From NCBI GenBank assembly GCA_013176395.1, contig JABMLP010000011.1, positions 124,001 through 188,000 on the forward strand: 64,000 bases of DNA, written 5' to 3'. Both the position numbers and the translations under genes were made by a program. Shown piece after piece: positions 10,585-21,828 of this stretch. The DNA comes from Venturia oleaginea (Eukaryota; Ascomycota; Dothideomycetes; Venturiales; Venturiaceae). Below the pieces are notes generated by a model that had not been told where the DNA came from, searched no databases, and was given only the letters and a program-made list of their open reading frames with translations. The stretch's first letter is position 1, and every line of letters begins with the position of its first letter.

Positions 10585-12276
10585 GTTTTGATTTTAATGT
10601 CGAGATAGTACAGGGTCCAGCCACGAGGCGTGCTGGGTATATACTCTTTGGGAAGATCCACGCAGGTGGGGATGTTGTGTTATGTCTATCCTCAATTTCT
10701 TGAGTAGCGTTGGAGTGCTGTGTGAGAAATGGAAGGCATGAAAATGGAGTTTTTGGACGATCAAGCGCAACATTCATAATACTCGTACTTTGTGGTATTC
10801 TTCAGGCTGTCGTGTATCTTACAGTTTGTCTAGACTTGATCCATTTCCTCGTTGGATGATGTTGATTCAGGGCGACATATCATGCTTAATAATTTACAGA
10901 GAACAGACATTGTAACAGGTGGCTCAACCCCGGATTTTCGACATGTCGTTCATGTATATCATACAGGGCGGTGTTTCACAAAGTCTATTAGAGTGTTCTA
11001 TTCTATTTTGAGGGTGTGTAGCTGAATCTGGTGAAAGGTACGAAACGTCGCTACCTCGAACGTCGAATTCGAGAATCAACGAATGGTTGCTGTTGAGGTT
11101 GATGAATTCGAACGTCGATAAACGAAGGACTCGTACTGATTGCAACACGTAAGGAGGATTAATGTGGGGTCGGTAGAGCGGAAAGATGGCGTTGCATCGT
11201 ATCTTACGTGCCATGATCGTGTTCAAGTCGATTATCGTGTTCAAGTCAATTCTGTCGTGTTCAAGTCAATTCTGTCGTGTTCAAGTCAATTCTGTCAGGT
11301 TGGTAGAGCGGCTCAACCCAAACAGGTGGCGAGAGATGGTCGATTGTTTGTTGCTTCCAAGAGTGGGGGATGTGGCGGAGGATAGAATGCGAAGTGGAAG
11401 ACCCGGGTTTCGTAGGTTGCGTGTGGAATGGATGGATTTGTGAGGCTTGGAAATGTTTTGGTGTTGATTGTGGTGTTGCTGACCACGTATAGGAGGCCAG
11501 GTTAGACCCGGGGCTCGTGCTTGAAGGATACACAAAGTCTCTTTCTCTCACAACGAGTGCGGGTCGTTTGATGAGTTTGACTTGTCGAGATGAAGGCCAG
11601 ACAGAATGGTTGACATGTGGCCAGGATTCCCATTCTTGAATGGTGTTGATCAAAGAGCCCACGCCCCGGATTGGAGAGCGTCGGATGAGATTATGCGAGC
11701 CAGCCCGAGGCCGGGGGTGCCTGGAACGTCATACGCCGGGACACTCAAGATGAGAAAGCCATTTCCTTTGTCATCGACCCTACGGAACCTGCTGGCATTA
11801 CCCTCGGATCAACTTCGTTTCATGCTTAGCACGACGAAGATGTGCGTCGATACAAATTTACTGTTCGCCGCTGCAGGTTTAACACATCAACACCTCCCGC
11901 CCATTCCCCTACTCCTCCCTATCCACCACCTATTCCACTCCCACCCACAGCCTATTCCACTCCTACCCCTCACCCTACTTATTCCATTCCACCCCATCCT
12001 CGACGTTGTCCCAACTACTACCTCTACCACCACAACCACTCCTTTGTAATCTTTACCTTCTCGGATAGTTTGCGAGAGGTTTTACTCAACATTCAAGTGA
12101 TCACTACTACATACTTGAAGAGTATTGCTGCCGCACTACGCCCGCACTCCAATCCGAGGAAACACAACATCCAAAGTACGCAATCCAACTCTGGCAGTTT
12201 GGAGTGAAGACGCTACACTCCCCACCAAGGTAATCCAATATCTGAACCGTGTCCCTGTTTACCCTGAGTCGTACCC
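10585..12276. other. 1.7 kb intergenic with a tandem repeat
   Basis: No supported gene on either strand; several ORFs of 80-147 codons are low-complexity (Pro/Thr/His-rich near 11900-12050) and lack domains. It holds the 11219-11296 tandem repeat and, at the 3' end, the upstream region of the GTP cyclohydrolase II gene, which may hide a 5' UTR intron. Confidence 0.5.
11219..11296. repeat. 20-bp tandem repeat, four units
   Basis: Three units of 20 bp (GTGTTCAAGTCAATTCTGTC at 11237, 11257 and 11277), the first two perfect, follow an 18-bp diverged first unit at 11219. The array is bracketed by two copies of GGTAGAGCGG (about 11172 and 11302), so a larger duplicated block may be involved. Confidence 0.85.
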
Positions 12277-13505
12277 ATGCTCTACAATTTCGCAATGCCT
12301 CAACACGAGCACAACACCCGCTGTCTGCCGGCACATGCGTCCCCGGCATTTCCGCCAATACACTCACCACAAGCACACCCACCTAATAGTCGAACCATTT
12401 CCGAATTCCACCTCAACTACAACAAGCACGAACATAACACCCACACCCACCCCGATCCGCCTCCGAACCTTCTAAGTCCTGCCTTCACACCACCTGCCAC
12501 TCCGGGCACCGGCACCCCAGCCATTGAAAGAGACGCCCAATCCGTACTCGTTGATACCTCTCTTGATGCACCCTCGGCAGCACCAAAGCTTGTAGAGAAA
12601 TTGCCGAACGTATGGTGTGAAGTCCGAGCACGCATTCCCACCACAACTGGCCAAGAGATGTTTTTGCATCTTTATAAAAATGATATCGATTCGAAAGAGC
12701 ACTTGGCTATCGTTTTCGGACCTCATATCCGCTCGCTCTCCCTCGACGCCGTGCGCCCTGGTGAGGATGAGAGAGACAGAATGATTCGCGGTGCCTACGT
12801 TGGACGATTACACCCCGGCAGAACAAGCAGTCGGATTGAACAACTAAAATCTGAAGCCATAGGGACCACAACTTCGACACCTAATTCTGAACCAAACGGC
12901 ACGCCGCGAACTGATGAAGCGAATCTTCGCGAAGAGGCACAGAAAGCTCCGTTGGTCAGGATCCATTCGGAATGCTACACAGGCGAGACCGTCTGGTCCG
13001 CCCGCTGCGACTGTGGTGAACAACTCGATGAGGCGGCTCGGCTCATGGCTCTCCCTTCCAACAAAACAGGAGGCGTCATCATATATCTCCGTCAAGAAGG
13101 GCGCGGAATAGGTCTCGGCGAAAAGCTCAAGGCTTACAACTTACAAGATCTCGGTCACGATACATATGAGGCAAACTTATTGTTGAGACACCCTGCCGAT
13201 GCAAGAAGTTATGGTCTCGCGACGGCGATGCTTGTCGATCTAGGACTAGGAGGTGACACGGGTATTCGGCTGTTGACCAATAATCCTGAAAAGGTGAGGG
13301 CGGTTGAGGGACCGGGACGAGAGGTCGTTGTCAAGGAGAGAGTTGCTATGGTGCCCATAGCCTGGCAAACAGGCAATGTTCGGGGTGTGCAGGGAGAGGA
13401 GGTGGAGAAGTACTTGAGTACGAAGGTGAGCTTCTTTTGCGTGTATTGTGAGACTATTGCTAACCATGTTCGCAGATTGAGAAGTTTAAGCATTTGATTG
13501 GTTAG
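12277..13505 (+). CDS. RIB1: GTP cyclohydrolase II (riboflavin biosynthesis step 1)
   Basis: Exons 12277-13425 and 13476-13505 (about 392 aa), split by a 50 nt intron (GTGAGC..CAG with GCTAAC branch). It converts GTP to the 2,5-diaminopyrimidine precursor of riboflavin plus formate. The zinc site is clear: [20 protein letters not shown] (three Cys), followed by the catalytic [20 protein letters not shown] and the C-terminal [10 protein letters not shown]. The first ~110 residues are a Pro/His/Thr-rich low-complexity leader, and a second Met at 12295 could be the true start. The last exon encodes only IEKFKHLIG. Expected to be cytosolic. Confidence 0.9.
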
Positions 13506-14475
13506 CGTGGAGTTGGAGGATTTTGTGGGATGGTCTTGACAAGGAAGCTGGCCCGAGGGTAAGATATGAGATTCCAGAGTGGGTTGAAGAGAAATGGTGG
13601 AATGTAGCAACGCGAGCTACAACACAACTAAACTATCGATACAATCTATGTACATAATAAGTTACGATTCCTCGATACACAATTCTTTTTTCCTCTGCTA
13701 CACTTGTGCTCACCGCCGTAAGTCATATCTCTCTTTCGTTCCATGAGCGACTCTAGATCTGATTTCTACGGCTGGGCTCGAGGAGGAAGATTCTCCGGAT
13801 ATTTTGCCAACCGCCCGCTGCGTACGAGAAGATGAAGCCTGGCTATTCCAAGTCCAAATTTGGTTCTGCCACTGGGAGATCATCAGGAGGATCGGACACA
13901 GGGTTAAAAGGGAGGGTTCCCGGGCGCTGGACCGGTCTAGGGCTTCGGTTTTGGGGCTTTTGATGAGAGGGAGATCCGGGATCGGTCTGTGCTAATATTG
14001 AGCACTGGTGGTTGATTTTTTGGACCTTTGATGTTCCCTAGATCTGATTATTCTGTCAAAGGAAGGAACAAAAGAAAAGCCATGGCTGTAAACTTCGCTA
14101 AAGCTGCATGCGAGACTACGCCATTTGAGTACCGTGTTTCCACATACTCTGCTGGGGACAATCATTCCGGAATTGATTACTGATAGACCATGTATGAGTG
14201 CGTTTCTGCTTCGGGAGTATGTTTGCACAATCAATCGATGAGGATTCAAGTGGTGATTGAAGTGTGGAAATTCAATAGAGGAGGAAAAGTCCAACTTGAC
14301 ACAGCCAAACAGAACCATTGTAGTTCTCCAACTTCGTCACATAATCCTGATAGTTACATGGTCGAGATAGAAGGAGTTGTGGCCGTGGTATTCTTGACTG
14401 TGAGCTGTGATAGGATGAGGTCAGTGAGATTGGCGATTTAGAGCTACATGTAGAAAGGTAAGTTTGATTGGATAC
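13506..14475. other. intergenic, nothing recognised
   Basis: Short ORFs on both strands (for example 13992-14318 minus) show no domain, splice structure or composition to support them. Confidence 0.4.
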
Positions 14476-14911
14476 TTAGCAGTTGCTGTCCCGGTATTCA
14501 ATACGTCCCACAATACTTTGACTATGTTCGTTAATTGTTAGAGCGGCGTCTTCGAGCTCTCTCCCTTCCAATACCATCACAAGTAAATTTCTTGCCTCAA
14601 TTTCTTCCCACATCGTCGTAATTGCTGCTCAATGATACAATCGAGGAAAGGCCTCATCATGAACAGTGGAGGGAGGATACGCCAGCTATTCACACATTTA
14701 CCTTCTTGACGGATGGAATCATTCGAGCATGCTCCAACTTTTCGAGATCCTCATTGTAAGTCTCGGTGTCCATATCAAGAGATGGCCAGTCTTCAGGCTC
14801 CTCCCAAATTGATAATCGAGAAGATGTAAAGAATATTTCGGCCTTGGACGATGAATGATAAGTGCCTAACCTATGAGTAGGTGGAGGAAGTGCAACCGAG
14901 TCATGACATGT
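14476..14911 (-). pseudogene. unrecognised gene remnant beside a MITE
   Basis: Two coding-like stretches on the minus strand. 14911-14702 reads from DSVALPPPTHRLGTYHSSSK through IFFTSSRLSIWEEPEDWPSL to HARMIPSVKK and ends at a GTAAAT donor-like site. About 14622-14476 reads TTMWEEIEARNLLVMVLEGR, LEDAALTINEHSQ and ends at TAA. Composition looks like genuine protein, but the two stretches do not join in phase with any AG in between, and a TAA closes the frame just upstream of 14911. The MITE at 15004-15386 begins less than 100 bp upstream, so the missing 5' part may have been separated by that insertion. Family not recognised. Confidence 0.35.
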
Positions 14912-15003
14912 TTAGTGAAGCCTGGTCGCCTCAGACCAAGACTTGCGCACGGTAGAATTTCAGAAAGAGAATATCGTGCCGAAACAGAGAGTGCGAAGGT
15001 CAC

Positions 15004-15386
15004 TAGACTGGTTTTGCAGCACTTCTCACCTCGTACACTTGACTCGACTTAGCAGAGGGTTGAGGGCAGGAAAGGGTGATATAATTAGCTTGTTTACCAA
15101 GTAATCTCAGGCGAAGTCAGCGCTGGCTTCGAGTCGCACCGTGCTAGGGCGGTTTAACCCAGAAATCCAATTCTTTCGGTCAGAAGCAGTCTACTCGGCG
15201 GTACTTGGAAGCCAGGCATGAATAGCGGGCACTTTCCGCCTACCCTCTCCTCCTCCCACGGAAGCAGTCTTACTCTCTTAGTAGGCTCTTTTAGGTAAGA
15301 AGCTTACTTTCCTAGGTTACTCCTACTCTATTTATTAACAAGTGGAGTCAGGCACACGGGATGAGAAGTGCTGCAAAACGAGTCTA
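15004..15386. mobile_element. Tc1/mariner-type MITE with TA target duplication
   Basis: Terminal inverted repeats of 23-25 bp with one mismatch: 15004-15028 reads outward-in as TAGACTGGTTTTGCAGCACT..., and 15362-15386 is its reverse complement except one C/G difference. Both ends terminate in TA, matching the TA target-site duplication of Tc1/mariner elements. The 383 bp element has no transposase ORF, so it would be non-autonomous. Its interior is rich in CT and TA steps and includes short AT-rich stretches. Confidence 0.75.
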
Positions 15387-16299
15387 CTGTGGCCGAGAGA
15401 GCGTCCAAGATTACGCTTCTCTAAGTGGTGTAATAATGAACGCGCGGCTGGTTGAGTATACAAGCCGGGCTGCTTAGTATTGCTGACTGGTCCACTCTCA
15501 AGCCTGAATGCCTTGCCGGAGTCCGCGGATTAATCCCTGTCCTCACAGACACCAGTCAATACGGTATAGTTGCTTTTCCCACGTATGTCACTCCGTGCCT
15601 TGAGCAGAGGACATCCACTGCACAATTACTTGACTACCGTAGTTACTTGCGGCGTTCGCTAGTGTCTCGTACTTATAAGACCCTTGTAGCACTCGTATAC
15701 AGCTTCGTAATCGCATTTTTGTCCTACAATCACGTTACCTGAATTCTGACGTACGATTCTTAGGATAACTTTTATATAGGAAGAAAGCTTAGGAAAAAAG
15801 GACTATTATTCTAGAAGGGTATCTTATAAAAAGCGCTCTCCTAGGGAGAGGTATGTAATTCGAAGAATTGAGAAACGAGTACGAGGCACTAGCGAATGCC
15901 GCAAGTCACACTACGGTATCTGCTCATGTTCTTCCAAAATCAGTTTAGCACATTCATACACCAGGACTGCTTCAATTACATGCCCAACCAATACTCGGAG
16001 TACCTGGCGATCAATGTCAGAATCCGTTCGCCAGCGACACACCAGCATCTTGGGACCAACCATGTCTTGAACATTCACTTTTGGCACGACTCCGGGCCCT
16101 TCCCGCAATCTTCCCTATGTGCAAAGTTCCCGTATGCTAATTGTGCGAGAGAGTTCGTGGGATTTCGGGAGCTCATTGGCGAATGGTGGCAAATTGAGGT
16201 GATGGAAGGCACCACTTGGATCGGTCCTGCCCGCCTTGAACGGCTGGCGGAGCAATCATAGGCGTTCAGTCATGCCTTGGCAACTGGGAGCCGGCGGCA
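15387..16299. other. intergenic with AT-rich stretch
   Basis: Bases 15740-15860 are AT-rich with TATA and TTAT motifs, resembling old mutated repeat sequence. Overlapping ORFs at 15896-16261 (plus) and 15911-16108 (minus) cannot both be real. The minus one (VLRVLVGHVIEAVLVYECAK) looks more protein-like but has no start or recognisable family. Confidence 0.4.
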
Positions 16300-19200
16300 T
16301 CAGGCAGAATCGAGCAAGGCTTTAAGCTTAAGAACGAACCCGTCCGCAAGCATGCCAAAACAGTGCGTCCGAATCATAGCGATGCATCGTTCAAGCAATA
16401 ACCGCCTATCCACCAGGACTGCCTGCAATCCATACCCTTCTCGAAAGAAGCTGTTCCCAGACGAAGAAGCGGTGTCGATCTGTGTCGATGTTTCACATCC
16501 GTCTCCTATGGCATTGTAAGATGCAGCCAAGCCCGAATCATTCCATTCCTGTCTCGACTCCAGAGACACCAGAACAAGCGCAATGCGATGTATAGCGGTC
16601 GGTAGCCATCGTGGTCGACCTCTATTGTCCATGGATTGGATGACATGAAACATCTCCTCGCACAATAGGACCGCTCTCTTCTCATCCTCGCTGAGAAGCT
16701 TTTTGACGATTTGTGACGCTACCACGTCATTCTGTCTAATCGCCAGAGTCTCGGCTTCGGGAAAATGGATGGTGGTTTCCAAGCACATCAGACTGTGCAT
16801 GAGAATTGCCGCTCGCATCATCGGCTCATCTTCAGCCTTCATGGTTTTGCGAAATCGCTCAGAAATCTCCTTCCAACGCTGAAGTAACGTCGTTATGAGC
16901 TCATGTTGAGCGCCTATAGTCGCCAGCGACACGGTTCTGTACGACCGTCGGGTGAATACTGCATCCCGCAGATACGCCGCCAGCTCCATGCATCGATAGA
17001 TCAGTGACTGTATTGGATGCAACAGTAGTTTGAGGTCAAAAGCTGTCAGCACTCGCTTGTCGGAGTCAATGTTGTCCGTCAGCAAACTACGATAAAGCTC
17101 GCGCAGTGAAGTCGAGTGTAGGGCGTGTTGCTCCTGCGCTAGATGCCATTGCTCCGCTGTCGAAGCATGCCACAAGTCGTTGTGATGTGGCAGAGGAATT
17201 TCTAGTTCTGCAGCATCCAGAAAGGGACTGACTCCATGAAACAACGCTCTCTCGTGATCGAGCAGAACCCAGGCATAGGCAAGTCTTTTTCCAAATTAGC
17301 ACACAGATGCGAGAAGAAAAACAAATCGAGTCGAATTCGCTCTCTTACCGGTGCTTGAATTCTTTGTACCTCCACTCACACCATTCTAACTCAGCAGTGG
17401 AGGGCTGACTCGGTTTGGGACCGAGTTCCCCCGCGTTACGAAGAAGTGTGGCATACGAGGCAAATTGACTTGTTGCAATGTCCATGAGCCATTTGTCGCC
17501 GCTCCAGAGACATAGTTCAATGAAGAGGAACGCTGTGAGGCCCGTCCACTGCTCCGTTGCGGAATGTATCTGTCTTCTGACAATTCCCAGGATGGACACG
17601 CCGCAAACCTCGGCCGCTCCGATACCAATCCATTTCGCCTCTTCATTCGGGATGCACACTGCCCCTCGTGCCAACATCATTATCGCGAACAGACTTGCGA
17701 TCTCGTTGTCAGCCTGCTGCTGAAGTAAGTGATTCAGATCGAGCTTTTGGTCGCACAGTAGGGGGAAAAGCGGCTCGAAGCTATTCAGATGTGCTTGCAA
17801 CAGCTCGGTCATGCGTTGAGGACCAGGAAGCACAGTGGTTTGTGCAGAACTTTCCCCATCGTGGTCATGGAATCTCATTGCGCGACCGAAGAAGACCTGC
17901 TCTCAAGTTAGCTCTTTGTCCTTCCAGTTCCGAGGAATTGGTTCGATGAAATCCCTACCTGGAAGAGTCCAAGCAAACTATCACGAGAACATTCTCGAAC
18001 AGGCACCACTGACACCCGGTCTTCCGCGCTGCTCTGTGCTAGTGTCGACGAGCCCCAAACGCCCCAATCTTCAGGGTGTCTCAAAACATGTTGCAGCTTC
18101 TGAAGTTTGAGCATCGTGGTGCTTCTCGCGCCTTGCGGTGAAGTGAATGATGCTGATCGACAGAAGCTCCAGCCACTCTCGGCCCGGACGTCATCATTGA
18201 ATTCATCTTCGGGGTGAGACAAGTTTGGCCGTGTCGGTACGGTACTGCAGCTGAAGCTCGTTGGGAGACTTGTCGAGGGCTGGTCTTGCGCCGGTTCTGG
18301 AGCAATTTCTGGTACTGGTTTTCGCTGCACTTCGAGACTTTGCATTGTACAATCATCCGCGCGAACCAAGTCCAATTGGTCCATCGATGGCGTCCCTTCG
18401 AAACTCAAGGGCAAGGCGGCCGGATGACACATTCCTTGTGACCACTGAGCACAATCCATCTTTTGCGCAGATCCCTGCCACCCCTCGAAGGAGGTAGTCG
18501 TCTCGTACGAGGCTGCATTTAAATCTAATCTTGGCTCTACATTATAGTTCCAATCTGCCGAGAGGGAGGGAAAGTGAAAATCTTGTTCCACACCGAAATT
18601 CCAAGCTGCTGTTGGAATGGATAAGTATTCTCTGGTGGATGGAGGTGTGACGGGGGAGTCAGATGCCAGCGAATGACATCTCGAATGCGAGCCCTCCGTA
18701 GGGGAGACGGTCTTTGCAAGCTGAGTCTCCACACTATCACGCTGCTCTTCGCCAATGGTTGGCGTGGAGTCTCCGGAACCATTGTACGGCTGAATGCTCA
18801 ATCTGTGTAGTCTGGCCACTTCTGGAGCAGATCGCGTACGATCCATAGCTCGCCGTGAACAAGTTAGGCCTTTTAACTCGCATCGTTTGCATGTTACTCG
18901 CTCGTCGCACTTGGTCTTCGTTTTGGCACAGTTCCTGCACGCCCTTGGGATTCGGCCTGGTGCTTTCGAGAGGCCGAGTAGTTCATTCAACTTGGGGTCT
19001 TTGCCATGCACAATTCCTTGGTGTCTCCGCATAAGGTCACTTACCACGTTAGCACGTATCCTTCATTATCAGAAGCACAAAAGAGCGGATTTAGGTATTG
19101 CATACCGACGAGAGAAGGACATATGGCAGATTCCGCACACTTGAGGAATTGTCAGATCGATACAAGATATGCCCAGTCGATTAGCCACTTACTGTAAGGC

Positions 19201-19348
19201 TTGACATTGGTATCTGCGCTGCATTAGCAAGTCCGCTGAGTAGCTTCCGGTGTCACGCACGTTTTAATATGTGGCGTTCAAGGTGTTCGGCCCTTGTGAA
19301 CTTCTCACCACAGTAGGTGCAAAATACCATGCTACCGGAGTTGGACAT
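16300..19348 (-). CDS. transcription factor with two C2H2 fingers plus Zn2Cys6 and fungal regulatory domain
   Basis: Six exons on the minus strand: 19348-19261, 19213-19193 (21 nt), 19139-19106, 19039-17959, 17896-17349 and 17284-16300 (918 aa); all phases agree. Residues ~10-60 carry two C2H2 fingers, CTYCGEKFTRAEHLERH and CGICHMSFSRRDLMRRH, then a Zn2Cys6 cluster RACRNCAKTKTKC ... CKRCELKGLTC with C-x2-C-x6-C-x5-C-x2-C-x6-C spacing. A long Ser/Pro-rich linker follows, then a helical C-terminal half matching the fungal transcription-factor domain type (PF04082-like). It should be a nuclear DNA-binding regulator; targets are unknown. The first exons are tiny, one of only 21 nt encoding the linker HTNVKPY, the classic inter-finger spacer. 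That coincidence supports the model strongly. Neighbours do not show an obvious regulon. Confidence 0.85.
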
Positions 19349-21828
19349 GATGAATGAATAAGGAAATGCTCTGGAGATAGTTCCTAAATGGGATTTTCTA
19401 CGCAGTTATCTGTAGGATCATCACGCAACATTCGCCCGGGAAATAGCCTGTTTGGTTGTGCCGAGAGTATTTCGAGATGTACAACTTCGGCGAATACACG
19501 AAACAGCACGTAGTACCTGGAAGGTCTTAGCGATAGCCTAGTATGGAACAGCGCTTATCAAACACTCAAATCAAATTCATATCAGAACCACCAATGCTGG
19601 TATCTAGAAGTGGGGAGGGCAGGCCAAATCCCGAGGAATTTCGATCCCACATCCGCATCCAGGCTTTTGCAGTTTTTACTAGCAGATTCGAAAAATGCCA
19701 GCACAATCATCTCATGTGAAGTCAGTCGATGCTTTCGGTACATCAATAAAAAGAGCGACATTCAAAGCCAACATTCACGGAGCCATCAATTTCCTTGATG
19801 AAGGCGGCCTAAAGAGCATCAAGGACGCCATCACTACCTCGCTACATATTTTAAAGCCCCTCTTTTTGTGACATGAAAAGACGTGTGACAAAGCTGAATT
19901 ACCTGGTGTTCGTGCCGTTTGATTAGCTATCAAATGTTTCGTGACGAAACGGCGCGATAGCACAGCCCAAGGTGGATACACGAATCTTCGACGGACTCGC
20001 CATTGGCTGTAGGACACGGCTCTTATTTGATCTTCGTGGGGTTTTGGTGCTGGGAAGGGGAAGTGGCCCTTGGACAGAGAAGGCCTCCAATGTGCAGAGC
20101 GCGGTCGTAAACAAGGCGCATCCCAAATTTACTCACTTCGACATGTGACGTTCAATGGCTGTTTTTGGTCGCTGCAGTGGTTAATCATGACTTGGCAGAT
20201 GCTGATCCTGCCTACACAGGTATGGTACAGCCCTCCAGTCAATATAATCGAAAGGGAATTCTGGCCAACGCACGTGATTTGAACTATAAAGCAGCGACAG
20301 AAGGGAGTACCCGACTGCTCGGAGCAACGCGTTCAGCCTCGTACCATACTCCCTCCGTCCAGTTGAAGATCTTTTCTTAGCGCGCCGATGACCAATCATA
20401 CTCTCAAAGCAGGCCGAGTAGATGGGAGGGCTTCAATCCGGCGTCGAATTACATACAGCTTATATTTCAGCATCCGCTTTACAGCCTAGAATACCAGACG
20501 GGAGCTCGTCGGTTAAGTTGGATCTGTATATAATCTTCCTAATTAGGAAGTAGAAGACCTACCCCTTTTCTATCTCGGGCTTTCTTCCGTAGCCCTATCT
20601 GAACCCCACTGCCGCCCTCTGGCCTGATCTATCGAGGTTGGGAAAGCTCGGCGGGGGTAGAAGCAGCCTCGGTGGTGAATGTCAGGCGGGCAGTTGATTG
20701 GGCTGACCAAAGCTACCCTGCCGCGCTAAAGAAAGTGAATTTCGAGAGCAACATAGCTTCGAGTAAGACATTCATTGTCGTGAGCTGCATCAAGTGGATA
20801 CAGCATGAGCCGGCTGCGAACAGTGAAAACGTTTCTTTGGATGCGGGGTGCACCCGGGTGGGCGGATGGTGGAACACACAGTGGACAGTGATACCCCGTG
20901 CGCACTCAGGGAGAAACTTTGGCCAATGAATGGAACAAAATCCATGCAAACTATAGAGAGACGGACTGTAAGGCTGAGGCAAGGGCAAACAAGTCATAGA
21001 AATGAATCTTTACAAGGGCCCCTGGGCGACGGGTATCACAAGGCCGTAAACTCTAATCCATCATGCCAATCACTTTTACGGCCGCCCATTTCAGAATAGT
21101 CACGCCATTTCCAGCAGCCGTCTGTCTCTAATCTACGGCAGAAGCTCTTCAGCGATGCCATTCTTGCTATTAGGACGCGTACTCCTAGCTATTGTCGGAT
21201 CGCCCCTTCGGATCCCCCATTGTTTTCCTTGCCCATGACCCCGAGTGAGACACGTGGGAGAGTACAAGGATGATCAGCCTTTTCAGCCTTGCTCACTTTT
21301 TGCATCTGATCATGTAGTCTTACCTACTGTGTAATACAATTGGAACATGATTCTCTTTGCCGAAAGACTAAGCTGCTGACCGGGCCTCCTGCCAGCTGCT
21401 TTGGATCTGATCAATACTTGGGCATCAGCTCACCATTAGAAGATATTCCCATGTGCAATCAATTTCCACGTGCACCTCAATGCTGGTCTTAGTGAACGTG
21501 ACACAAACGGCGTCTAGTTTTGAACGAGTATAGTCTCCAGTCAGGTTTTAAGATAAGGTGAAAACCATACGTCACCAGCAACTTCCGTCTGGCCGTTCCT
21601 ATCCACCCCATCGCCCCTGAAAATTATCTTTCCCATGCAAACAAAGTCCATGGCGAAATCATAGAAAACATACAAGTTTGAAGAACGAGGTCCAGTCACA
21701 TTTCAAACAACAAATCCATACTAAAATATCTTCTGCTCATTCAGTTGCCTACGCCAACAAAAGCCTTCAGTTTTCAAAATGCTAAAAGCTGAAGCACAAT
21801 TCCAATACAAATATTTCAAACGTCTTTC
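19349..21828. other. 2.5 kb intergenic, nothing recognised
   Basis: No supported gene. Short ORFs (for example 19775-20017 minus, 20672-20929 plus) have no domain, splice sites or coherent composition. Around 20520-20590 there is a short palindromic AT-rich stretch (CCTAATTAGG). I see no repeat array. Confidence 0.45.

Noticed and set aside
11261..11662. Minus-strand ORF of 133 codons at the tandem repeat
   Set aside because: Low-complexity Ser/Thr/Pro composition, runs into the repeat, no start context or domain.
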